Source: Ramlibacter sp.
GTDB taxonomy: Bacteria > Pseudomonadota > Gammaproteobacteria > Burkholderiales > Burkholderiaceae_C
Assembly (NCBI GenBank): GCA_030695945.1
Contig: JAUYOG010000004.1
Coordinates: forward strand, 1 to 64,000
Direction of reading: 5' to 3'
Length of the DNA: 64,000 bases
Numbering within the stretch: the stretch's first letter is position 1; every line of letters begins with the position of its first letter. The notes below the pieces were generated by a model. That model was not told the DNA's origin. It saw only the letters and a list, made by a program, of their open reading frames with translations, and searched no databases. Shown piece after piece: positions 27,282 through 37,265 of the stretch. The translations under genes and the position numbers were made by a program.

Positions 27282-30200
27282 TTATCGGCGCCGCGCCAGC
27301 AGGTCCTCGAGCCGGTCGGCCGCGCGCAGGCTCGCGCTGCGGTCGGGCGCGGCCAGCGCTGCCCGGTACCAGGCGATCGCCTTGCCCGTGGCGCCCGCCG
27401 CGGCATAGGCGACGCCGAAGGCCTCGGCGACCGCGCCCATGGCGCCCCACAGCGGCGCGAACTCCGCCTCCAGGAAACGCAGCCGGTCCAGCTGGTGCGC
27501 GGGCGCGCGGCCGCCAAATTCGCTCTGGATCGCGAGGGTCTCGAGCGCGAGCGTCAGCGACACCGGCGAAGCCACGCCCGCGAGTTCGTCCGCCAGCGGC
27601 TGGGCGGGCCGCTGCGCGTCCACGCCTTCGCGCCGCCACACCCATTCCGGGTCGCCGTAGCACTGGTATGCCGCCCAGGTGTTGCCGCGCGGATTGGCGC
27701 GCAGCGCCGCGGCACGGCCCGAGCCGACCGCGTCGATGAAGCGCTCGCCGGCCAGCAGCTTCTCGTAGAAGTGCGCCGCGAACTCGGCCGCCGGCTCGTC
27801 CTCCACGGCCCAGCCCGCCGCCACGACGCAACGCACCCCCACGCGGATCAGCGCCTCCGCGATGTTCGCCGCGAACAGCGCGCGGTCGTACGCAGGCAAC
27901 GCGATCGTGGCCTCGCGGCCGGCCAGGTGGCAGCAGTTGAGGAAGACCAGCTCGGGCACCACGCGCATGGCCTCGACCTCGGCGGACCCCAGGTAAATGC
28001 CGTCGCCCGACAGCACGACGCCGCCGTTCGCGCCGGCCTCGCCATGGCCCGCGATGTGCACGATGCGGTACGGGCGCTCGAACAGCGCGTTGATGATGGC
28101 CTGCGCATCGGCCTGGTCCACCAGCGCATGCACCCGCTCCGCGGGGATGCCGCGATCGGGCGAGCTGAGCTGGGAGGCCACCGCGATGGCTTCGCGCCGC
28201 GCGCCGTCCAATCGCGGGTACCGCGCGGGGTCGGCCAGCGGCTCGCCGATCACCAGCACGCTGTCGTCCACGGTCGCGTCCCGGGGCTTGCTGCGGAAGT
28301 CGTCGATGCGCAGCTTGCGCACGAGCTTGGTCCGGATGGCCCACGGGCGCGGGTCGCCGGCCTGGTCGTCCGGGTTGGTGTCCAGCATTTCCCACGGGAT
28401 CGAGGCGGTGTCGGGATCGACCTCCAGCACCAGTTCGGCGCTGCCGGCCAGGAAGGGCTCGATCTCCAGCGGCACCAGCAGGTTGAAGAGCGTGCGCCCG
28501 ATCAGCGGGTCGGTGTTGGCGTCGTTCGATGCCTTCGTCACCAGCTGGCGCAGCAGGCTGCCTTGTGCATGCTGGGCGCGGACCTCCGTGCGCGCGCGGC
28601 GCGTGTCCAGCGTGTAGGTGATGCAGGGATGCGCCGGGTCGCGGCCGGGCACCTTCAAGGCGCTGATGAAGTCGTGGCGGGCCCCTCGGTAGCCGGAATC
28701 GAGCGGGCGCCGCAGCGCGCCGGGCCCGAAGCCGATCCGGCCGACCAGCTTGAGCCGGCTCGGGGCCGACTGCTCCTGCAATTGCAGCGCGTGCCAGGCT
28801 TCCCCGGCGCGGTCCAGGTATTGCTCGATGAGGAGCAGGTGGCCGACCCGGGGCCAGCCGTTCTCGTGCAGCTTGCCGTTCGCCTCCAGCACGCCTTGCG
28901 CGATGGCCCGCGCCGCCGCGCCGGGCGTGATGCCGGTGCCGCCGCTGCCGATCAGCGTGGCTGCGAGGTCGAACTGCGACGAGGCTGCCGTCTTGCTCTC
29001 CGACAGGCGCTGCGCATAGGCCAGCACGGCCTGCCGCACGGTGTACACCAGGTCGACTTCGCGCAGCTTGCCCTCCTCGCCGAGCCCGGCCACCAGCGCA
29101 GCCGCCGGTCGCGCCATTTCCTTCGGGTTGACGGGGTCGCTGCGCTTGTTGCGGAAGACCTGGTGCGAGCCGGGCGCGTCCGGGTACAAGCCGGCCTTGA
29201 GCGCACGGCTCATCGCGCCGGCGACGAGCCGGTCGATCGCGGCTTCGGCGCCGGTCAGCAGCATCGAGCGGTAGTGGCCGATGAGCAGCGGCTCGCGGAT
29301 GAACTTCAGGTCGCCGTTGCGAACGGAAACGGCGAGCGCGGCGGTCTTGGGCCGCGCCCTTTCTTCGCGCCCCAGCCCCATCACGTCGGCGGGGCTGGAC
29401 GGCGGCAGCCAGGCCTCGAGCCCGCGCGAGGGCCGGCTGCGCGCGAGCGCGGCGCGCGGGACGGGCAGCGCGGCCCCGGCGCCGCGCGTGCCGGGGTGCC
29501 ACGGCTGCAGCTTGCCGGTGGCACCGGTTTCCAGCAGTTCCAGATAACCGTCGAACGCCGCCGGGACGTCGGGCAGCTTGCCGTGCACGGCATCGACCGT
29601 CCAGGTGGCGACGCCCGGCAGCAGCGCGTTGTCGATCATCACTCGGCCGTCGCCGCCGTCTGCCGTATTGAGGTATTCGAGCCCCTCCTCCCCCATCGAG
29701 ATGCCGGCGGGCGTGAAGGGGGCCTGTCCCACCACCAGCGACATCTTCGAGGCATCGGCGGCCAGCGCCGGCAGCTGCGCGTCCAGCCGGCGCCGCAGCG
29801 CCACCGCCTGGTCCAGCACGGCCTGCGGCGGCGCGCCCCACTCGTAGATCGCGCGTTGCGTGTCCGGTTCGTGCCAGAGGTTGAGCCGGCGCAGCGCCGC
29901 CATGTCGTCGTCGGCCAGCTTCTGCCAGGTGGCCGCGCGCGCCAGGCCCGACGCCGGGTCGAGCAGCGCCGCCTGCAACTGGATGAAGCCGGGCAGGCCT
30001 GCCATCATCCTGCGCGCGCCGCGGTTGTCGAAGAGCGAGCCGAGCGCGGCCAGCGTGTTGCCGAAGGTGTCGTCGCCCGACAGCGTCTGCATGGGCGACC
30101 AGGAGCCGCCGTTGGGCGTGCCCAGCATCAGCAGCCTTGCGCCTTCGCGCGCCATCATGCGCTTCCAGGTGGCGGGCTTTTCGAGCTGCATGGTGCGTGC

Positions 30201-32132
30201 GACGAGCCCACCCATCGAATGCGCGAGCAGCCGCACCGGCCGGCCGCTGGTGTCGCGCGCGGCCAATGCGGCGTCGACCGTGGCGGCCAGCCGGCGCGCC
30301 TCGTCCTCGATCGGGCCGCGCCAGTCGTACGCGAACGGGATCACCTCGTGCGTGCCGGCCAGGTATTCGATCAAGGCGTCGTAGGCGCCATCGACCGGGC
30401 CGTCCGGCTGAATGCGCGAGGCCGTGGCCGGGCTCCATTCGAGCTTGAGCAAGGCATTGAGGAAGCCCGCGCCCAGCCAGATGCGCCTGCCGTCGAGCTT
30501 GAGGTTGGAGCCGAGGATGCCGGGCAGCACGATCACGGCCGGCCGTTCGTCCGCGTGCCCGGCGGGACCGCGCGAGCGCGCCACCGCCTTGGCCGCGCGC
30601 GTGCCGCTCGCATCCTGGCCCGCCCAGGACAGCGGGCCGATCGCAACGAAATCCTCGGGGGTGCCCTGCATCAGCGCGGCGGCGATCACATCGACCGTGC
30701 GCTGGTTGGCGAAGTAGTTGAAATGCGAGACCTTCGCCCCGCGGTCGAGAACGAAGCTCGCGCTCGGGCCGGCCGCAAGCGGCGCCCTTGCCATGCCCCC
30801 ATACATCGATCGCGTCTGCACCACGAGGTCGTTGTCCGTCCAGTAGAAGGCGTCCGACAGCAGCGTCTTGACCCAGGAGCCGACGGAGTCGCCCTCCATG
30901 TCGCCGGCCACCACGCGGAGTTCTCCCGGCACGGGCTCGGTGCGCGAGTTCAGCCAGGCGACCACCGGGCTCTCCGGCATCATGGCTTCCAGCCCCGGCA
31001 GCTGCGCCGGGTCGGCGCGGCGCCGCGCGACCTCGTGCAGGAAGTCGACGAGCTCCGGCGCCACCGGCACATTCGCAAGCTCCAGCCCCCACTGCAGGAC
31101 CGACAGGTAGGCATCGAGCCGCTTCGAGGCCAGCAGGGTGCCGTGCGCCGGGCAGGCGACGCGCACGGTGCGTTCGACCTTCAGGCGCTTGGCCTGCGCG
31201 GCCTTGACCAGCTCGCGCAGCTGGGCGCGATGGGCCGAATACCTGGCGCCCTTGAAGAATGCGAGTTCCTCCGCGCCCAGCGCACCGCCGCCGCAGGCCC
31301 GGGCCAGGACTTCGGCCACCAGGCCGCCGCGCGAGTGCGTGACCAGGTGGATGCGCGCACCGGCAGGCATCGCCTGCACCAGCGTGAGCGCGTTCGCGAT
31401 CGGGCTCTCGGCGAGCGTCGGATGGTCCAGCGCATACACACGCCCGCCGTAATGGCCGAACAACGCACGCACGACCTCGGGGTGCGCCGTCCACAATTTG
31501 CCGAAGGTGCTGGCCGTGTCGACGAAAGTGCCGTGAACCAGCACCAGCAGCGGACCGCCATCGGCCGGGGCCGCGATGTTCGCGGGCTTGAAGCCGCCCT
31601 TCTTGAGCGACTGCGGCAACGGATCGGTGGTGAGCTGGTACACGCCCGCGTTCACGGCCCCGTCGAGCCTGCGTGTGATCGCGGCTGTCGCGAAATCCAC
31701 CGCGGAGTCCTTGGCGACGCCGGTGATGACTTCGATGGCGCCGAGCACCGCCTCACCCATCCAGCCGCGCGTGGCGCCGCGCGTGGCGGCTGCCTCCAGC
31801 CCGGGCCAGCCCAGGCGCGCGGATACGACGACTGCTTCGCCCTTGTCCTTGTCACCGCCGCGGGTCGCGCCCGCGGCCTGCGCCAGCAGCAGGTCACGCG
31901 CATGTTCCGGATGCAGCACCAGCGTTGGGGCGTTGGCGACGGTCAGCACCACCACGTCCTCGCCGGGCCGCGCGGTGAGCCGCACCGTGTCGCCGTTGCC
32001 GCGCGGCGCTCCCACGAGAACCGATGCCGCGCTGCGCCCGCGCGGCCGGCCCCGGATGGCTGCCGCGCCCGCTGCGGGCTCCTGCAGCCGCCCCGGGACG
32101 ATGAAGGTGATCTCTTTCGCCGACGAGGCCAT
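27282..32132 (-). CDS. Two alpha/beta-hydrolase domains fused to a CHAT protease
   Basis: A 1616-residue multidomain protein without signal peptide. Region one (about 190-480) is an alpha/beta-hydrolase-like domain with LVLVHGTF and nucleophile elbow THSRGG (Ser267). Region two (about 530-870) resembles lecithin:cholesterol acyltransferase-type lipases: LPGILGSNL and elbow AHSMGG (Ser639). A basic linker rich in Arg (about 885-930) follows. The C-terminal part (about 1230-1510) is a CHAT caspase-like peptidase with His1363 (HIAGHG) and Cys1401 (LNCCHLAG). A GAGGAGGG ribosome site precedes ATG 32132. It is 12 bp downstream of a metacaspase gene and surely in one operon. A regulated protease-lipase system, for defence or programmed death, is inference. 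Confidence 0.88.
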   Translation of the reverse strand: MASSAKEITFIVPGRLQEPAAGAAAIRGRPRGRSAASVLVGAPRGNGDTVRLTARPGEDVVVLTVANAPTLVLHPEHARDLLLAQAAGATRGGDKDKGEAVVVSARLGWPGLEAAATRGATRGWMGEAVLGAIEVITGVAKDSAVDFATAAITRRLDGAVNAGVYQLTTDPLPQSLKKGGFKPANIAAPADGGPLLVLVHGTFVDTASTFGKLWTAHPEVVRALFGHYGGRVYALDHPTLAESPIANALTLVQAMPAGARIHLVTHSRGGLVAEVLARACGGGALGAEELAFFKGARYSAHRAQLRELVKAAQAKRLKVERTVRVACPAHGTLLASKRLDAYLSVLQWGLELANVPVAPELVDFLHEVARRRADPAQLPGLEAMMPESPVVAWLNSRTEPVPGELRVVAGDMEGDSVGSWVKTLLSDAFYWTDNDLVVQTRSMYGGMARAPLAAGPSASFVLDRGAKVSHFNYFANQRTVDVIAAALMQGTPEDFVAIGPLSWAGQDASGTRAAKAVARSRGPAGHADERPAVIVLPGILGSNLKLDGRRIWLGAGFLNALLKLEWSPATASRIQPDGPVDGAYDALIEYLAGTHEVIPFAYDWRGPIEDEARRLAATVDAALAARDTSGRPVRLLAHSMGGLVARTMQLEKPATWKRMMAREGARLLMLGTPNGGSWSPMQTLSGDDTFGNTLAALGSLFDNRGARRMMAGLPGFIQLQAALLDPASGLARAATWQKLADDDMAALRRLNLWHEPDTQRAIYEWGAPPQAVLDQAVALRRRLDAQLPALAADASKMSLVVGQAPFTPAGISMGEEGLEYLNTADGGDGRVMIDNALLPGVATWTVDAVHGKLPDVPAAFDGYLELLETGATGKLQPWHPGTRGAGAALPVPRAALARSRPSRGLEAWLPPSSPADVMGLGREERARPKTAALAVSVRNGDLKFIREPLLIGHYRSMLLTGAEAAIDRLVAGAMSRALKAGLYPDAPGSHQVFRNKRSDPVNPKEMARPAAALVAGLGEEGKLREVDLVYTVRQAVLAYAQRLSESKTAASSQFDLAATLIGSGGTGITPGAAARAIAQGVLEANGKLHENGWPRVGHLLLIEQYLDRAGEAWHALQLQEQSAPSRLKLVGRIGFGPGALRRPLDSGYRGARHDFISALKVPGRDPAHPCITYTLDTRRARTEVRAQHAQGSLLRQLVTKASNDANTDPLIGRTLFNLLVPLEIEPFLAGSAELVLEVDPDTASIPWEMLDTNPDDQAGDPRPWAIRTKLVRKLRIDDFRSKPRDATVDDSVLVIGEPLADPARYPRLDGARREAIAVASQLSSPDRGIPAERVHALVDQADAQAIINALFERPYRIVHIAGHGEAGANGGVVLSGDGIYLGSAEVEAMRVVPELVFLNCCHLAGREATIALPAYDRALFAANIAEALIRVGVRCVVAAGWAVEDEPAAEFAAHFYEKLLAGERFIDAVGSGRAAALRANPRGNTWAAYQCYGDPEWVWRREGVDAQRPAQPLADELAGVASPVSLTLALETLAIQSEFGGRAPAHQLDRLRFLEAEFAPLWGAMGAVAEAFGVAYAAAGATGKAIAWYRAALAAPDRSASLRAADRLEDLLARRR

Positions 32133-32144
32133 GATGGACCCTCC

Positions 32145-33059
32145 TCAGACGGTAAACGGTTTCTGGGCGAGGAAGGCCCTGGCCTTGCCGAGCACGAACA
32201 GGTTGGGCGACTGGCTGTCCGGCAACGCGGCGCGGATGCGCGCGTGGAAGCTGTCGTAGTTGCCCTTGAAGGCGCCATCGCTCCACACCTTCAGCAGCTT
32301 CTCGGTGAAGGCGCCGTTGTGGTCGCCGTCCATCGAGGTCTGGTTATCCTGGCAGCCGGAGACGAGGATGACCGCGGGCTTGAACTCGCCGACCAGGGCT
32401 GTCGCGTGCGCCGCGGCGCCCACCTGGGCCAGCGCTTCGTCAGGGTCCGCGGGCGCCTTGCCGCGCGCCTTGGCGGCCTCCGTCGCCACCTGCTCCTGCA
32501 GGCTGTCGTAGAACTTCTTGTGCTCGGTGTACACGCGCATCGCCACCGCGGCGGGCATCAGCTTGGCCCGCTGGCCGGGCGGCGGGGGCGGCGGCGGCAC
32601 CTCGCGCGTGACGCTGCCGCTGTGGCAACTGTCGGAGAGCACCAGGATGCGCACGCCGGCGGCGAACCGGCTGAGCTCGAAGTACAGCTCGTCGTCGATC
32701 AGCTGGCCGTCGTACAGGCACCAGGTTTCGTCCTTCCTGTCGGATTCGTCGCCGTTGGCGTCCCGCACCTGGCCGCCGTGGCCCGAGTAGGTGAGGAAGA
32801 AGAAGTCGCCCTTCTTCAGCGCCTTGGCTGCGCTGCGCACGGCGGCCAGCACCCTGGCACGCGTGGCCTTTTTCGTGAGCAGCACCGTGGGCTTCATGGC
32901 CTTCGACTTCGCGATGGCCGCCATGTCCCGGGCGTCGAACTCGCAGGCGGCCAGCGGGCCGTCCCAGCCGCTGTACGCGGCGGCGCTGACAGCGTTGAGC
33001 CCGATGTGAAGCGAAACCGCCCTGGCCGCCTGCGCGGCGGGGTTGGCCCTGGTTGCCAT
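32145..33059 (-). CDS. Metacaspase-like caspase family (C14) peptidase
   Basis: A 304-residue cytosolic protein. After an N-terminal segment LHIGLNAV and the loop [16 protein letters not shown], the catalytic dyad is His94 (TYSGHGGQ) and Cys145 (SDSCHSGS), with the acidic residue Asp143 of metacaspases. A Pro run (155-161) leads into a helical, lysine-rich region. Metacaspases cut after Arg or Lys. GGGAGGT precedes ATG 33059, and a sigma70-like promoter lies just upstream. First gene of the operon with the hydrolase-CHAT protein. Confidence 0.92.
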   Translation of the reverse strand: MATRANPAAQAARAVSLHIGLNAVSAAAYSGWDGPLAACEFDARDMAAIAKSKAMKPTVLLTKKATRARVLAAVRSAAKALKKGDFFFLTYSGHGGQVRDANGDESDRKDETWCLYDGQLIDDELYFELSRFAAGVRILVLSDSCHSGSVTREVPPPPPPPGQRAKLMPAAVAMRVYTEHKKFYDSLQEQVATEAAKARGKAPADPDEALAQVGAAAHATALVGEFKPAVILVSGCQDNQTSMDGDHNGAFTEKLLKVWSDGAFKGNYDSFHARIRAALPDSQSPNLFVLGKARAFLAQKPFTV

Positions 33060-33097
33060 GGATACCTCCCTCGCAAGCGTCGAGGCTTGCGTACGAA

Positions 33098-33126
33098 AGT
33101 ATGGATTCGCCGACCGGCAGCGTCAA
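33098..33126 (-). promoter_or_regulatory. Sigma70-like promoter for the metacaspase-CHAT operon
   Basis: On the minus strand, TTGACG (33121-33126) and CATACT (33098-33103) are separated by exactly 17 bp. Transcription would begin about 30 bases before the metacaspase ATG. It is one of the best promoter matches I found in the window. Confidence 0.55.
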
Positions 33127-33190
33127 CGTGCAATCAGGTGCGGTTTTTCACGTGAACGCCGCGCCCGGCTCGAAGCTGCGGGGGGCTGGG

Positions 33191-33946
33191 TTACCGGAGG
33201 GAAGCGGTCTCGCTGGCGGACGCGCGCACCGGGGCCAGCACGGCCTGGGTGCCGAACATCTCGCGTGCCGGCCGCGTCTCGGGCAAGACATAGACGACGC
33301 CGTAGGTGCCCTTGAACGCAGGGCTCACCACCTGTTCGTAGAAGCGCACCGGGACGTTGATGCACCCATAGGTGATGCGCTTGTCCGCGGCGCTCGCCGA
33401 CGCCAGCCGCTGCGCGCGGCGCTCCTTGGGCGTGCCGGGCACCACCTTGTGCAACGACACCGACGAATCGTAGTCCACCCACAGCACTTCCACCCCGTGG
33501 ATGTCGCGGTCGAGAGACGCCATGAAGCGGCCGGCGGGCGTGGTGCGCTCCTCCGGCCGGATGCTGGAGAGCTTGCGCTGGCCGATGCCGGGAACGGTGT
33601 GGTCGCCGATGGCAAGGCCCATCAGCGCAGGCGTCGAACCGCGCAGCCGCCCATCGGCATGGAACACATAGACGCGCGCCTGCACCTTGTCGATGACGAT
33701 GAAAGGCAGGTTTTGGTTGTCGGCGGACCGCACGACCCAATTGGCGACCTCCCCCGCCTCCGGCGAGGGCGTTTCATCCGCGAAATCAGCCTTGCGCAGG
33801 CTGTCGCCGGCGCTTTGCTGGGGGCTTGCGGATGCCTGGGCCGACGCGGCCGGCTGCCCTGCGGATGGATCGCCGGCGGCCATCGCCCCGAAGGCCCACA
33901 GGCCGGTTAAGACAACGACCGGTACCCACCCACTCACACGCCGCAT
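33191..33946 (-). CDS. L,D-transpeptidase (YkuD)-like secreted protein
   Basis: A 251-residue protein with signal peptide (MRRVSGWVPVVVLTGLWAFG, cleavage near residue 24) and a low-complexity Ala/Ser/Gln stretch, then a YkuD-like catalytic region. PAGRFMASLDRD, a His in VSLHKV and ITYGCINVP supply the probable His-Cys catalytic pair. The usual Arg after GC is replaced by Asn. Such proteins crosslink peptidoglycan or anchor outer-membrane proteins. GGAGGT precedes ATG 33946. Downstream neighbour of the OmpA-like gene on the same strand but separated by 168 bp. Confidence 0.8.
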   Translation of the reverse strand: MRRVSGWVPVVVLTGLWAFGAMAAGDPSAGQPAASAQASASPQQSAGDSLRKADFADETPSPEAGEVANWVVRSADNQNLPFIVIDKVQARVYVFHADGRLRGSTPALMGLAIGDHTVPGIGQRKLSSIRPEERTTPAGRFMASLDRDIHGVEVLWVDYDSSVSLHKVVPGTPKERRAQRLASASAADKRITYGCINVPVRFYEQVVSPAFKGTYGVVYVLPETRPAREMFGTQAVLAPVRASASETASLR

Positions 33947-34114
33947 GACTGTGCACCTCCAGGACAATCGACTTCGCACCGTTCGTGCGACGCACGGGCA
34001 CGGTGGTGCTGCGAAGTTTAAACGCTCATCCGCCTGCGCGGGGATGATTTACGCACCCCAGAATGCAAGCAGGGCGAAGATGCATCTTCGCCCTGCGTAC
34101 GGCACTACTACCGG

Positions 34115-34975
34115 TCAGTTGCGCCCTTGCTTGCGCGGCCGCGATGGCGGCATCGGTGCAGGCGGCGGTGGCGGCGGAGGCGGCGGAGACGCGACCGGAG
34201 GCGGAGGCGGCGGAGGCGGAGGCGGAGGCGGAGGCGGAGGCGGAGGCGGGGGCGGCGGAGGCGGAGGCGGCGGAGGCGGCGGCGGAGCCGCTACGGGCGC
34301 CTGGGCAACGGTCCGCGCGGGAGCGCCGAAGTAATACACCAGGCCGACCGACGCCATGTCGATGTTGGACCGGTTTCTCACCGGGTCCTTGACGCGATAG
34401 CGTTCGATCTCGCCGCGCACCGAGAGGCGGTCAGTGAACGCGTATTGCAGCCCCACGCCAACCTTCGGGCCCAGCTTGCGCTGGCTGCCATCGATCGCAA
34501 TCGGCCCGACGGCGCCGGAGCGGGTGAAGTCGGTCCGCACATCCGAGTAGGCGGCCCCCACACGCCCGAACGCCGAGAACCGATCGCCCATCGGCACGAT
34601 GCCGACCAGATCGAGGTTCAGGCCTCGCACGTTCATTTCGCCCCCGAACGAACCCAGCGGAACCGTGTTGTAGCGGTAGTTGAACTTGCCGAGGTCGTAG
34701 TACCCGCCTTCGAGTGCGAAGTTGGGCGAGAGGCGGTACCCCCCATAAAGCTTCCAGCCCCGGTCCTTGTCGTCCATGGACGACGAGCCCACGGCGAAGC
34801 CCGGGCCCACGAACGGGGTCAGGGTGGCGGGGTCGTCGAAATGGCCGCGCGTCGCGCCTACATTGGCACCGGCGTACCAACCGTTGGGCTCGAGGGCGAA
34901 CGCGGGCGAGCACCCGAGTATGGCGAGGGTCAGGAGCGTCAGCTTGTGCCCGGGCAGCTGTATTCGTCTGGTCAT
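34115..34975 (-). CDS. OmpA-type outer-membrane beta-barrel with polyproline tail
   Basis: A 286-residue protein: signal peptide ending SPAFA (about residue 27), an eight-stranded OmpA-like barrel (NGWYAGANVGATRG, GGYRLSPNFALEGGYYDLG, VGLVYYFGAP at the last strand), then, from about residue 225, a run of over 40 prolines broken only by VAS, and a basic end (RPRKQGRN). Family members in Burkholderiales usually continue from the proline hinge into a peptidoglycan-binding OmpA C-terminal domain; that domain is absent. The tract is encoded by GCC/TCC-type repeats at about 34150-34293, which could vary in length. Confidence 0.85.
   Translation of the reverse strand: MTRRIQLPGHKLTLLTLAILGCSPAFALEPNGWYAGANVGATRGHFDDPATLTPFVGPGFAVGSSSMDDKDRGWKLYGGYRLSPNFALEGGYYDLGKFNYRYNTVPLGSFGGEMNVRGLNLDLVGIVPMGDRFSAFGRVGAAYSDVRTDFTRSGAVGPIAIDGSQRKLGPKVGVGLQYAFTDRLSVRGEIERYRVKDPVRNRSNIDMASVGLVYYFGAPARTVAQAPVAAPPPPPPPPPPPPPPPPPPPPPPPPPPPPPPVASPPPPPPPPPAPMPPSRPRKQGRN
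34150..34293. repeat. GGCGGA/GGC simple-sequence tract (encodes polyproline)
   Basis: Near-continuous GGC and GGA triplets on the plus strand, read as proline codons on the minus strand. Long, low-complexity and prone to slippage in whole triplets, so the number of prolines may differ between strains or be misassembled. Confidence 0.85.
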
Positions 34976-35124
34976 GGTGGATCCTTCTTTGCTGAAACGT
35001 TCACGTAAGTGGAACGTCCATCAGCATCCACAAGGAATCATGAGGGTCCTGTAGGAGAACGGCGCATCGTCCTCATCCGTGGCGCATTACCAACGCCACC
35101 TTGCGATGGATCAAGGCAGCAAGC

Positions 35125-36095
35125 TCAGCCGCGGAAGTGGCAGGCCACCCAATGGCCGTCGGTCGATTCCTTGAGCGGCGGCGTCTCCGCGCTGCAAATC
35201 GGGAACTGCGCGATCGGGCAGCGCGTGTGGAAGCGGCAACCCTCGGGAGGACGCACCGGGCTGGGCACGTCGCCCTGCAGCATGATGCGCTTGCGTTTGA
35301 CCTGCGGATCCGGGATGGGCACCGCGGACAGCAGCGCCTCCGTGTACGGATGCAAGGGGTTGGCGTAGAGGCTGCGCGCGGGCGCGATCTCGGCGACGCG
35401 GCCCAGGTACATCACGGCCACCCTGTCGCTGAAATGCTCGACGACGGACAGGTCGTGCGCGATGAACATGTAGGTCAGCTGCAGCTTCTCCTGCAGGTCT
35501 TCCAGCAGGTTCACCACCTGCGCCTGGACCGAGACGTCCAGCGCCGAGACGGGCTCGTCGCACACCACCAGCCGCGGGTTCACCGCGAGCGCGCGCGCGA
35601 TGCCGATGCGCTGGCGCTGGCCGCCGGAGAACTCGTGCGGGTAGCGCCGCATGTAGTCGGGGCTCAGCCCCACCAGCTGCAGCAGCTCGGCGATGCGGTC
35701 GCGGTATTCGCCCGGGCCTTGCGACAGCTTGTGGATGGTGAGCGCCTCGCCGATGATCGCGCCGACCGTCATGCGGGGGTTGAGCGACGCATACGGGTCC
35801 TGGAAGATGATCTGCATGTCGCGCGCCAGGGCACGCAGCTCGTCCTTGCCCATCGCGGTGACGTTGCGGCCGTCGAACCAGACCTCGCCGGAGGTGGGCT
35901 CGATCAGCCGCAGGATGCAGCGCCCGGTCGTGCTCTTGCCGCAGCCCGATTCGCCGACGACGCCCAGCGTCTCGCCGGCGTTGATCTCGAAGCTCACGCC
36001 GTCCACGGCGTGCACCTTGTCCACCTGGCGCGAGAACAGCCCCCCGTTGACCGGGAAGTGCTTGACCAGGTCGCGAACGCGCAGCAACGGTTCCG

Positions 36096-36099
<4 letters not shown>
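35125..36099 (-). CDS. Dipeptide/oligopeptide ABC transporter ATP-binding protein (DppF-like)
   Basis: A 324-residue ATPase: Walker [10 protein letters not shown], signature FSGGQRQR, Walker [13 protein letters not shown], then the peptide-transporter C-terminal extension with Cys residues of the [11 protein letters not shown] motif, which in this family holds an iron-sulfur or metal site. Start ATG 36099 overlaps the DppD-like stop by four bases. Last gene of the importer operon. Confidence 0.93.
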
Positions 36100-37079
<980 letters not shown>

Positions 37080-37104
37080 TCGATACCTATATGCACTGTT
37101 GGCG

Positions 37105-37212
37105 GGATCAGGGCGACGGGGCACTCCACTCCGCGAATGTCCCCCGCTCGCGGGCATCGCCCGCTCACTCCTCCTTGATTTCGCTGCGTGGAGTGCCCCG
37201 CCACCCTGATCC
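37105..37212. repeat. Long-stem hairpin element, module 1
   Basis: A 24-base stem (37105-37128 with 37189-37212, 22 of 24 pairs) encloses a 60-base core (37129-37188). The core has its own GC-rich inner palindrome (CGGGCATCGCCCG). The core is nearly the same as that of module 2 in opposite orientation, while the stems differ completely. Lies within the importer operon between permease and ATPase genes; no protein is encoded. Confidence 0.8.
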
Positions 37213-37265
37213 ATCCACCATGGTGGGCGCTCGGGACGTGGAGAGAACGGACGCCGCGCCAAGGG

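Noticed and set aside
25600..31494. Long second minus-strand frame across the PrpD, TctC and CHAT genes
   Set aside because: It runs out of frame through three genes with recognised products and shows only low-complexity Arg/Gly/Ala sequence.
27495..33155. Very long open frame on the plus strand opposite the CHAT and metacaspase genes
   Set aside because: Composition (Arg, His, Gln, Gly rich) and lack of any domain show it is an antisense shadow in GC-rich DNA; the minus-strand proteins have complete catalytic motifs.
34150..34293. Possible CRISPR or tandem-repeat array
   Set aside because: It is a simple triplet tract without spacers and is in frame as polyproline.
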